DNA from: Sophora flavescens
Lineage: Eukaryota > Streptophyta > Magnoliopsida > Fabales > Fabaceae
DNA length: 64,000 nt
NCBI GenBank assembly: GCA_030762895.1
Contig: CM061068.1
Coordinates: forward strand, 156,260,811-156,324,810
Direction of reading: 5' to 3'
The first letter of the stretch is position 1. Every line of letters starts with the position of its first letter. The translations under genes were made by a program, and so were the position numbers. Below, in pieces: positions 12,501-24,500 of this stretch. Under the pieces are notes generated by a model, which was given only the letters and a program-made list of their open reading frames with translations, did not search any database and had not been told where the DNA came from.

Positions 12501-15500
12501 GGTATTGGAACTGCCCATCCACTTCCTTCCCTTTCAGTTGATTCTATCCTTTATGTCCCTGGGTGTCCCTTTAATTTACTCTCAGTTAACAGTATAAACC
12601 CGTTCTCATGATTTTTGATTACCTTTACTAAAGACACTGTTATCGTGCAGGACCGAAGTTCGGGACTAACGATTGGCACCGAATGTGAGTCTCATGGCCT
12701 TTACCAGCTCTCCACCTCGTCCCAGGTTTGCTCAGCTACAGATTCCCCGCTTACCATACATGCTCAGTTGGGTCATCATAGTCTCCCCAAACTCCAGAAA
12801 TTTGTGCAGAGCCTTTCCAAGTTATCTAGTTTGCATTGTGAGGCGTGTCAACTAGGTAAACACACTCGTAGTCAATTTCCCGCTCACGTCAATAAACGAG
12901 CATCATCCCTTTTACTTTAGTTCACTCAGATGTATAGGGTCCTTCTCGTACTATTTCCACTTATGGATCCAAATACTTTGTTACGTTTATTGATGATTTT
13001 TCAAGGTGTACGTGGTTATTTTTAATGAAAAATAGGTCTGAATTATTTTCAATTTTTCAGCAGTTATATCAGGAGATTAAAACTCAGTTTGGTATCTCCA
13101 TTCGCTCTTTACGTAGTGATAATGCCCGAGAATATTTGTCCCAACAATTTTAATCTTTTATGGCTTCCAATGGCATTCTTCACCAAACGTCTTGTGCTCA
13201 TACACCTCAACAAAATGGTGTTGCCAAACACAAAAATCGACACCTCATTGAAACCACTCTGACCCTTCTTCTTCATGGCAATGTTCCATTTCGATTCTGG
13301 GGGATGCTATTTTGACAGCTTGCTATCTTATAAACTGCATGCCCTGCACTGTCCTTGATGACCATGTACCTCACTCGGTCCTTTTTCCCCATATTCCTCT
13401 CCATTCACTTCCGCCACGTGTCTTCGGGTCCACATGTTTTGTCCACAATCTAGCTCCTAGTCTTGACAAACTTTCGGCTCGATCACTCAAGTGTGTCTTC
13501 CTTGGTTATCATCGGACCCAAAAAGGCTATCGTTGCTTTTCTCCTACTCTTCGATGCTACCTTATATTGGCTGATGTTACCTTTTTCGAGTCTGTCCCTT
13601 ACTTTGAGTCGTCTCCCTCACCTCCTGAGCAGCTCTCTATTGCCTTTCCTCTTCCTTCGGCTACTGTACCTCTCGAGTCTGTCCCACCGGCAACTCCGCC
13701 TGTGGACCCCCCAGCTGCTCGGTCGCTGCAGACTTATCACCATCGCCCACCACCCACCATGGTGGACGTCCCTGCCGCTCCTCCTGCTCCTAAGGCCATG
13801 ATTGATTTTTCCCCGGCACCAACTCCTTCACCGGACCCAGTCATGCCGCCTGAACCAGACCTTCTCGTTGCTCTCTGTAAAGGTGTACGATCTACTCACA
13901 ACCCGTCTCCTTATTATATTGCTTTGAGTTATCATCGACTTTCTCCTTAGCATTATGCTTGTCTTTCTTCTTTGTCGTCTGTCTTTATTCCTAACTCTCC
14001 AGGTGAAGCTTTATCTCACCCTGAATGGAGGCAAGTGATGATTGATGAGATGTGTGCTCTTCAAAGCAGTGGTACCTGGGAATTGGTCCCTCTGCCTCCT
14101 GGGAAGTCTTTAGTTGGTTGTTGCTGGCTTTATACTATGAAGGTGGGTCCTGATGGTAAGATTGATCGGTTGAAGGCCCGTTTGGTGATACTTTCTCGCT
14201 AGTGGCCAAAATGACCTCTGTTCGGCTTCTTCTCTCCATTGCTGCAATTCGTCACTAGTCTCTTCATTAACTCGACATTAAGAATGCCTTCTTACATGGT
14301 GATCTTGAAGAGGAAGTCTATATGGAGCAACCACCTAGTTTTGTTGCTCAGGGGGAGTCATCTACCATGGTTTGTCGGCTTCGCACTTTATTGTCTTAAA
14401 CAGTCTCCTCGGGTTTGGTTTAGTAGATTTAGTACTGTAGTGCAACAATTTGGTATGGTTCGTAGCGAAGCTGACCACTCTGTATTTTATCATCATTCGG
14501 CCCAAGGATGCATTTATCTGATCGTTTATGTGGACAATATTGTCATAACTGGTGGTGATCAGCATGGCATACTACAAGTGAAACAACACCTCTCTCATCA
14601 GTTTCAGACTAAAGACCTTGGTAAGATCCGTTATTTCTTAGGTATCGAGGTAGCTCAATCTAAGGATGGTATAGTGATTTCACAAAGGAAATATGCTACG
14701 GATATTCTTGAAGAGACTGGACTATTGAATGCCAAGCCAGTTGACACTCCTATGGATCCAAACGTCAAACTTCTACCTAATCAAGGGGAGCCACTGTCAG
14801 ATCCAAAAAGATACAGGAGATTGCTTGAGAAATTAAACTACCTCTGTTAGGAACCTCTCTTCCTGATATGAAGAACAGAGCCTAACTCTCAAGAAAGAAA
14901 CTCACAGCAGCAAAAAGAAAGACTAAAACACTTCTTTATTGATAGTAAAAGTGAAAACAACACAAAGAACAAGGTATACAAGTATACCCCCAGAGGAGCA
15001 CTCTCCTTTTATACTAGGATTAACCCAGTCACAAATCAATGATTACAAAGACTGATTTCCTACCCTATTAGTAGCCTTATTTATAGGCAAACCCCCTAAC
15101 AAACGCCTAACAATTAGCTAACTGATTTCTCTAACAAATCCTATCAGCAAATCAATTATTCCTAACTTCTACTAAGGTCTCCTAACTTCTACTAAGGCCT
15201 ATCCATACTAAGGCCTAACAACCTCACAGTCACCCGTCCAAACATTTCATTTGCAGTCAATGTGGTAAGCCAATTCTTGAATTCTCCTTGTCAGGACCAT
15301 TGGGATGCCGTGATACGGATCCTGAAATACATTAAAGGTGCTCCAGGAAAAGGTATCATTTATGAAGACAAAGGACATACTCGAATAGTTGGTTACTCAG
15401 ATGCCGATTAGGCAGGCTTGCCCATTGATAGGCCATCTACTTCTGGGTATTGTGTACTTATTGGAGGAAACCTGATATCTTGGAAAAGTAAGAAACATAA

Positions 15501-18500
15501 TGTAGTTGCAAGGTCCAGTGTAAAAGCCGACTACAGGGCCATGGCATTAGTGACTTGCGAACTCATTTGGTTGAAACAGTTACTCAAAGAACTTCAATTT
15601 GAAGAAACTGTCCAAATGACGTTAATCTGTGATAATCAAGCAGCATTGCATATTGCCTCTAATCCTATATTCCATGAGATGACCAAACATATCGAGGTAG
15701 ATTGTCATTCGTTATGGAGAAGATCCAATCAAGGGACATCACCACTAGCTTTGTCAACTCCAATGATCAGCAGGCAGATGCCTTCACAAAATATGAGAGG
15801 TCCTCGTATTAGTTATCTATGTAACAAGTTAGGTGCATATGATTTATATGACCCTCCTTGAGGGGGAGTGTTGAAAATATGATTATAATCTTTATAATTA
15901 ATGTATAGGTTTAAGCATATCATATCTTATAAATAGGAATAGAATCTCCTATATTCATTGTGCAATTATTATTTCATTAAACCTATATAAAACGGACTCC
16001 GTTGTGTAGTTAAGACACACGGTTTCACCATCTCTATGCCTCTGTTTTATCTCTTTCAACAGGAGCATTTGAGGGTCAAGACCCAGTCATTGATCAATAA
16101 ACAAAACCAAAAAATTGAATCTACGAGTAGCTAATATTGGTGTTGCAAGGGAAGGAGCCACCACAAGGTGCAAACGGAGTAAGTGGGACCAGAACTAGGT
16201 AAAGGAGAGAGAGTCAAGCACTACGCAGCAAACAGCAGTCGAAAACGTTGCCAAAAGTGGTGGAAGCATCGTGCGTGCAGAAACGTCATTAGACAATGAC
16301 GTAAGCGGCTGGGGCAACAGACAGGACAAGGTTGGGAGGTCGAAAGGAGAACACAGCCATAAACAGGCTACAAAATCGAAAAGAGAACACGTTTTTGCTG
16401 AAAATTTTTCACTGATGGACAGTAGTCCACCAGGTAGGTACAAATTAGGGTTGCCTCTAGTTAGGCTCTAGATACCATGTTAAGATGAGAGAAAACAAGA
16501 GACTGTTTGATATATCTGTGTCTCAAAGAGGAACGAAAATCAAAGACTAAACTACAAAATTTACAGTCTTGGCTTGACTTGCACTCCTACGTGTCTCGCA
16601 AGTGAAAATGGAGAATCAAGTCAAGTAGTTCTTAATATAATTTTCAGTTGTTTAATTTTAATTAAATAATAAATGAATAAAATGAAGAGAAAATTTTGTT
16701 TAACAAAGCAACGCACCCACTGGAATAACAATCAAGAGAATCAACCAAACAAGGTAATAGAGTAACAAAAAAAATAAACCAACCACAAGAACTCATTGTT
16801 TTTCATTTTGTTATTCTTTTAGTATTTTCAATTGTTCATCATATTTTCTGGTGTTTTTTGCATTATATATACCAGCCTTATATTGTTTTTTACATTATTA
16901 AATATATTTAAAATAGATGCAACCTCTGTGAGTTATTATTTTTTCCTTTCATATTTTAAACGGCTGTTGCTATGTTGTGTCATAGCTGTGTTGGAGCTAA
17001 AAACAAATAATTGGATTAGGTACAAATGCGTGTCGAACACGTCATTAGTGTATCATACAAGCGTTATGTCAGACACTTGTCACGACATCAACATGGTGCG
17101 TTTGTGCTGTATAGTTGGTAATTGGTTGGAAAGCATCCTAAATTTGTAAATGTTATTCAGCTTCTATCACTGATATTGAGACATCCTCATACATTGTTTC
17201 CGAATGAATATGCATCGTTTAGCATAAATATGCCTGTAGGCATTGGTATTGGTGTGCCTTCGTATTCTGGAGATCTCCCTTCTCTCTTTCATCTATCTCT
17301 GCAATGACTATCTCCCCTTTTATTTTTCCTAGATGAGAATTCAGCTAAATGATAGCAAGTTTTATCATCACAAATAGTGCCATTTCTAATGGGCTCAATG
17401 AGGTAGTTAAACATGATAAACAATTGAGAGTATACATCAATGCTTTATCAAAGGAAAATATGGGGTAAAATGAAAAAAGATTCCTTACTTTATATGCTGA
17501 CTTTGCTGCTAGACATGGAAAGTTTGCCCTCTCTGTAAGAATGGAACGAACAAATTCTGCACTGACCCCCTTGTCAACCTGTTAAAAAACATATTAGTGT
17601 CGTAAAACTCACCTGGCCATTCATAATATATATCATAAAAAAACATTACAAGCCCTTATGCATACATGAAGACATGTTCAAGGCATATATTCTACATGAA
17701 CTATATCATAGATAAAATGGTGAGGGTACAAATCACATCAGTTATCTGACCATATCAATCACATATAAAATTAATAAATAAATAAAAAAGAATATGATAG
17801 GTAAAGAAGAAGAACAGAGAGAGAGAAAAAGAAGAACAGAGAGAGAGGTTGAAGATGAAAAACTGTAACTGATTTTGTTATTCAGTTCTTAGAATTGATA
17901 GAATACAGCTGTGGCTATTTATAGCCTGTGTAGTATGTTAACTGCCATACAAAAACAATGACCTAACTGCTCTAACTGCCATAACTGAATCAGTGCTGAC
18001 TCAGCACAATCAGTTATGGGCCTAACTGTTCTAACTGCCATAACTGAATCGGCACAATCAGTTATGGGCTTTTGGCTTACAATGGTTAACTATACTCTAT
18101 TAGCCCCCCTTCAAACTCAAGGTGGATGTTGACAAGCAACCACATTGAGTTTGGTCCTTAAAGATACAAACTGAGTGGAGGAAAGAGGTTTAGTGAGTGA
18201 ATCTGCAAGTTGGTCTGCACTTGGCACATGATGAATGGATAGAGCTTTGGCAAGGACTTTTTCTCTCACAAAGTGGATGTCTAACTCAATGTGTTTAGTC
18301 CGAGCATGGAGAACAGGATTATGTGCTACAGAGACTGCACTTAAGTTATCACAAAAAAGTTTTGGAGCAGCAAATGGAATGGCTAGCTCGGTCAGTAAGG
18401 ATTGAATCCAGGTCAGTTCAGCAACAGTGTTGGCCATGCTCCTGTACTCTGCCTCTGTGCTGGAACGAGCAACTAATGGTTGCTTCTTGGAGCACCATGA

Positions 18501-21500
18501 TACCAAGTTAGGACCAAAAAAGATGCAGGATCCGGAAGTTGATCTTCTGTCATCTGGGTCACTTGCCCAGTCTGCATCACAGTATGCAGTAAGGCTGGAA
18601 GGGTGATTTACAGGAGCTGGTCTTAGGAGCAATCCATAGTTGATGGAGCCTTTGAGATACCTCAATATTCTCTTGACTGCCTGCCAGTGAGAGTCCAATG
18701 GATTAGCCATAAATTGGCATACTTTGTTTACACTGAAGGCTATATCTGGCCTGGTTAGAGTGGCATACTGCAAGGCCCCTACTACTGACCTGTACAAGTG
18801 GGGGTCCGAGAGTGTGTCAGTTCCAAACTTTGAAAGTTTGCAGTTGCTGATCATTGGTGAAGAAATCCCTTTTGCTTCCAGCATATTGGCCTTGGCTAGT
18901 AAGTCTCGAACATACTTGGACTGAGTTAAGAGAAGGCTACCCGAGGGGAGGTGTTTAACCTCAATACCCAAAAAATAATCCAGAGGGCCAAGCTCTTTTA
19001 AAGCAAACTGAACATTGAGTTTCTTGATCAACTGATTGATAAAGGAAGTGGAGGAACCAGTTATGAGGATATCATCCACATAAACCAGAACATATGCAGC
19101 CACATTGTTCTGAGAGTACACAAACAGGGAGGGATCACACTTGCTAGTGGAGAACCCATATTGAACTAGGGCTTTTGCCAATCTTTCATACCATGCCCGT
19201 GGGGCTTGTTTCAGTCCATATAAAGCCTTGTGCAGTTTACAAACCAGTGACCTATCTGCTGATTCAAAGCCTGGTGGCTGTAACATATAGACTTCTTCAC
19301 TTAAGTACCCATTTAGGAAGGCATTATTCACATCAATTTGCTGAATCTGCCATTTGTGTGTGAGAGCCAAAGTGAGCATAATCCGAATGGTGACTGGCTT
19401 TACAACCGGTGAGAAAGTCTCATGGAAATCAAACTCATGCTGCTGATGGAAGCCTTTGGCCACTAGCCTGGCTTTATATTTGTTGATGCTGCCATCAGGA
19501 TTCTCTTTAACCCTGAAAACCCATTTGCAGCCTATAGCTGTCCTATCGGGGGGAAGAGTGACCAGGGACCAGGTATTATTGTTGAGGAGAGCATTGTGCT
19601 CATCCTTCATGGCTGCAAGCCAGTGTGGACTGGTAAGGGCAGCTTTGACAGAAGATGGTTCAAGATGAGTCAGGTAGACACTCGGAGGTAGACAACCAGT
19701 CTTGGACCTGGTTAGCATTGGATGAGAATTGGTAGGAAGAGTAGGAAGAGAAGCAGTGGAAGAAGTGGATCTTTGCTGCGATGTCGATCCCGAGAGGTGG
19801 GGATGCTGAGATTGAAGACAGGGGATCAGAGACTGGACTGACATGAGGATCAGGAATAGGTGGGGTGGGAGAGACTGGACTGGCATGAGGATCAGGAATA
19901 GGTGGGGTGAGTGACTGAGAGATTGAGTTTTGGGAAACTGAAGGAGGAGTGTGATGATTAGATGAGTTGATGTGGGTAGGACTCAGAGAAGGAGAGTGGT
20001 ATTGATTCAGAGGGTTGGGGACAAAGAGGGAATATTGGGGAATGGGAATAGAACCGGAATAGGGTATGTCGGGAGGGGGAGAGGATTGGTCAAGGGAAAT
20101 AGTCTTGGATAAGGAAAACTAGTTTCATTGAAGAGGACATCCTTTGAAATATAAATTCTGCCACTTGGAGCAAGACACTTGTGACCTTTATGTTGAGGAG
20201 AGAGGCCAAGGTAGATACACTCAGTTGACCTAAATTGAATTTTGTGTTTGTTGTATGGTCTTAGAAAAGGGAAGCATGCACAGCCAAATATTCTAAGAAC
20301 AGTGTAGTCGGGTGGAGAGCCAAGTAAGGCATGGAAAGGGGGAGGAAAATTCTTTTAGTGCAATCGTTGGTAACTTTGTTTATGAGGTACACAGCTTGAG
20401 TGAAGCCGTGATCCCGATGAAGTCGGAGGATAGAGGCATGAGAGAGGAGACTTAAACCCATTTCAACAATTTGCTCGTGCTTCCTCTCCACCGTCCCATT
20501 CGATGAGAAGTGTGAGAGGCGGGTTAGCCTCGTGAATGACACCAAGTTCTTTTAGAAAATTAGTGAAGGGACGAAATTCTCCACCCCACGTCAGATTGGA
20601 CAGCTTTGATTTTGGCAGAAAATTGAGTTTGGATGAGATTAAAGAAGAGTTTACAGGAAGTTAGAGCATCAGACTTTTGTTTTAAAAGGTATATCCAAGT
20701 GAATCTGGTTTTAGCATCAACAAAGGTAATATAGTAGCTATATCCTCCAGAAGAAACAAAGGGTGCAGGACCCCAAAGATCAGTATGTATTAGCTCAAAG
20801 GCGATATCATGAGTAGTAAGAGAGGGAGGAGCATAAAGTCTATGGGCTTTGCCCATGCAACAAGCATTACAGAATTCAAGATCACTTTTATTAGACAAAG
20901 GAAGATTACAAGTCTGTAAGACTGTTTTTACAGCATTATGATGGGCATGACCTAGCCTACAATGCCAAGTATTAAGAGAATTAGAAACAATGAGACATAG
21001 TATTTGTATTTACAAAGTGGGAAAGCAACTAAGAGACTACGAACTTGGTGACAAAGTGATCTTGAGGATGAGATGTCCTTAAGAATGTTGAGATTCTTGA
21101 AGGAGTAGAGTCCATCACTCCCCAATGAGCCTTCAAGCAAGACTTGATTAGAGTCCTGTGATTTTACACAACATGAATAAGGATGAAACTCAAAGTACAC
21201 ATTATTGTCAAGAGCAAATTTGGAAACTGAGACTAAATTCTTTGTGATAGTAGGCACAAGTAATAGATTATGAAGTGAAAAGATAATGTGTGGGTTCTTA
21301 GAGGAATAAAGATTAGAGGAACCTATGGAGTTTATGTTTAGACCTTGCCCATTTCCCATGAGCACTGGTCACCGCCCCGAAAGGTGTGCTTTGATTTAGA
21401 TTTTGTGCATCAGCGGTGAGATGATGTGATGCACCGCAGTCGTGGTACCAAGTCCGTGATTCAAACTGCTTGTTCATTGTGAGCTTTAAACCGAGGAGTT

Positions 21501-24500
21501 GATGCATACCGAGGTGTTTGAGAGGCCATGTAAGCCTCGTGGTTGCTTTGGTAGTTCACATTTTGATGAGCTGATGGTCTAGGCAAAAGACATTTAGCTG
21601 AATTAGTCAATAATTTTCTCGATCTTGGATAGCTGTTTCCGATTGGTTGGAACAGGATTGGGAGGAGGCATTGGTGGTGGCACGAAGGTTTCATCGAAAC
21701 TGTACCCAGTGATTGAAGGACTCGTGACCATACTTGCGACATAGCTGACATGTAGGTTTCGATCCTGCTCGGCCACGACCCCTGCCAGTACCGCGACCAC
21801 GATTGCGACCTCCTCTCCCCCGATAGGAACCCTGAAAGTCATCGCGCTGCGAGTGAGATTGTGAACTATCGGAATTAGGGTTTCCGTTCGACAGATTTGG
21901 GGCTTGAGCAATATTGACCGAAATTGATGCAGATGTGTTCAATTCTTGACGGAACTTGTCGAATTGAGCATCTTGAATAAGAAGAAGAGCCTCAATATCA
22001 TCGATTGAAGGCGAATCACTGCGTCCATATATCATCATCACGAAAGTGTTGAACTCTTCAGGAAGACCGTCTAACACTACATCAATGTGATCTTGTTCAG
22101 AAATAGGATCTCCCATAGCTTGAAGCGAGTCCACAATCGCTCGAATTCTGAGAAGATACTCTGAAATTGATCTTGATCCTTTCTTAGTGTTCTTCAACTC
22201 TGATCGAAATTGTCGTACCTTTGCCCTGAGATGTGAGTAGAAGAACTTGTGAATTTTGTCCCATACTTGCCATGACTGCTTGCACCCTAGAAATCGAGGA
22301 ATAATTGACGGAGAGAGTGATCCAAGAAGCCAGGTGAACAACATTTGGTCCTGAACGATCCATAACTGATACGCTTCTGACTCAATTCCAAGCTCACGAT
22401 TTGCCTCTGAAGTGAATTGAGGAGGAATCGTAGGATTGTTCACAAATCGATGCAGCTTGTGAGCAATGATCACTGCTTCCACTTGTTGCTTCCAGATCAA
22501 GAAATTTTGGTCATCAAGCTTCACTGAAAGAGAAGGATTGAAAGTCGCACCAGTTGCAGATGATGTTGTTGGAGTTGGAGAAGAAATTGATTCATTGAAG
22601 GGATTGTTAGGGCCAGGAACGAATGGTGATGCGGCCATGAGAGAGTTGAGGCCCAGATTCAAGCTCTAGATACCATAAAGAAGAAGAACAGAGAGAGAGA
22701 AAAAGAAGAACAGAGAGAGAGGTTGAAGATGAAAAACTGTAACTGATTTTGTTATTCAGTTCTTAGAATTGATAGAATACAGCTGTGGCTATTTATAGCC
22801 TGTGTAGTATGTTAACTGCCATACAAAAACAATGACCTAATCGCTTAATCGCCATAATCAATCAGTCTTGACTCAAGACAATCGATTATGGGCCTAATCG
22901 TTTCTAACTGCCATAGCTGAATCGACACAATCAGTTATGGGCTTTTGGCTTACAATGGTTAACTATACTCTATTAATAGGGATCACTCACTACCCATGAA
23001 AATTCTTTTTCTGTTATTCAATCTAATTTTTGGAAATCAACATGTGTCTTTAACTGTTTAGGCCTTTAATATCTTATTACCATTATTGATGACTTTTATC
23101 GTTGCCCTTCATTATTTTTTAATGAAAGATCATTCGAGGTTATTCTCTACAATCAAATCATTTTGTTTGGAAATTGTCAAAACTATTAAGGATGTATCTA
23201 AGCAAGTGTTAAGTTTCAATACATGAGATAAGAGAGAGAGAGAGATAGGAGTAATCGTATAGATTGGATTTTCATTACTGAATAGTCTTATGAGAGTACA
23301 GCTACTTATACACAGGTGTGGCAGCTTAACTGCCTAACTGATTTTAGTTACAGAGAGCTAGTGTTGGAATCCACCGTCCAAAGATAATCCACCGTCCAAA
23401 GATTATCCACCGTCCAAAGGTTCATGGACTGTCATTAATGTTGGAATCCACTATCCAAAGGTTCATGGATTGTCATTAATAGTTTAGGAAATAGCCATTG
23501 TAAATTAATGAGGTTCATGTATTCTCTAGTCATGAAATCAGGAAATGTCTATAGGAAATAAGTGCCTCATTTATTTGTATTGTAATTATCAGTTGTATTT
23601 AATTCTTCTAGTGTATAAATTGAATACCTCTATGCTGTGTGAAAGTAACACAACCAATTCAGAAAATACTTGTTTTGTTCCTCCTTTCAATTTGGTATCA
23701 GAGCTCCCGACCCTGGGAGTCTCTGCCTTTGCTTTTCCGCTGCCTCATCCTTCATTACTGAGTGACCTTAGCTGCCTTGCCTTCATTGCAGGACCTGTTC
23801 TGTCTTGTGCCTTCATTACATGTTCAGCGTGCTTTATCTTTCTTAGTTACAGAGAGGTACCATCCTCCGTGACCTGTCCCGTCCCGTCACTATTCCGCTG
23901 AGTCCCCAAAAGTTTGGGACTATTCCAATAATTGTATTCAGAATTCTATTTGTTAAACCTTCCTCCTTCCATTTTGACCATGTTTGGCTTCTGAGTCTCA
24001 AGTTTCTGCTACCCTCCTTGGAGTTTTACGTTACTGACTTTGTTTTCAGGAGTCTCTATTTTTTGTTGTTCTCGTTTTGAGCTGCCCTCTGTTGCAGTGT
24101 ATTTTAGTTGTCTCTTTGGTGCTATTTAGCAATGTTTGGCTGCACTACGATCATTTCCAGATATCAACTACAATTTATCATTCCTATTTGGTTCAAAGTC
24201 ATGACGCCGCCGACACCACTGGCAGTTTCAGTTAGGACTTCAGCTGCTGTAAGCGGTGGTCCATTATTGTTTCAGGTTGGTTTGAAGTTGTGACACCTTC
24301 AAGTTGTGGCTTCAGCTGCTGTAAGCGATGGCCCAATATCATCCTGGTTTGGTTTGAAGTTGTGACAACTTCCAGTTCATACTTCAGCTGCTGTAAGCGC
24401 TGGCTTGTTATCATTTATATTTGGTTTATCTGTTGTTCGTGAAGTCAGCAATGGTTTCTTCAGTTGGTTGCTTGGTGGTTTGTTCTTGGGCACTAAGTTG

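Larger units (their letters stand above)
11942..16061 (+). mobile_element. Element C: plus-strand Ty1/copia without recognisable 5' LTR
   Basis: Protease, integrase, RT and RNase H follow in copia order on the plus strand and end in a polypurine tract (GAGGGGGAG) and a 3' LTR at 15869-16061. The 5' LTR is not found. GGAGC occurs just left of 11942 and just right of the 3' LTR, which might be a TSD, but this is weak. A solo LTR of another family interrupts RT/RNase H at 14845-15220. Confidence 0.75.
17802..22975 (-). mobile_element. Element E: complete-length Ty1/copia, 5174 bp
   Basis: LTRs lie at 17802-18102 and 22676-22975, with TSD ATAGG at 17797-17801 and 22976-22980. The PBS, reverse complement GCTCTAGATACCA at 22663-22675, abuts the 5' LTR and a polypurine tract (GAAGGGGGGC on the minus strand) abuts the 3' LTR. 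LTR ends are TA...TA rather than TG...CA. The polyprotein is broken by several frameshifts in gag-integrase, while RT-RNase H is one open frame. It sits in the same direction as EDD1. Confidence 0.95.

Noticed and set aside
11937..16066. GGAGC as TSD of element C
   Set aside because: The supposed left LTR is absent, so a 5-bp match alone is too weak to define the border.
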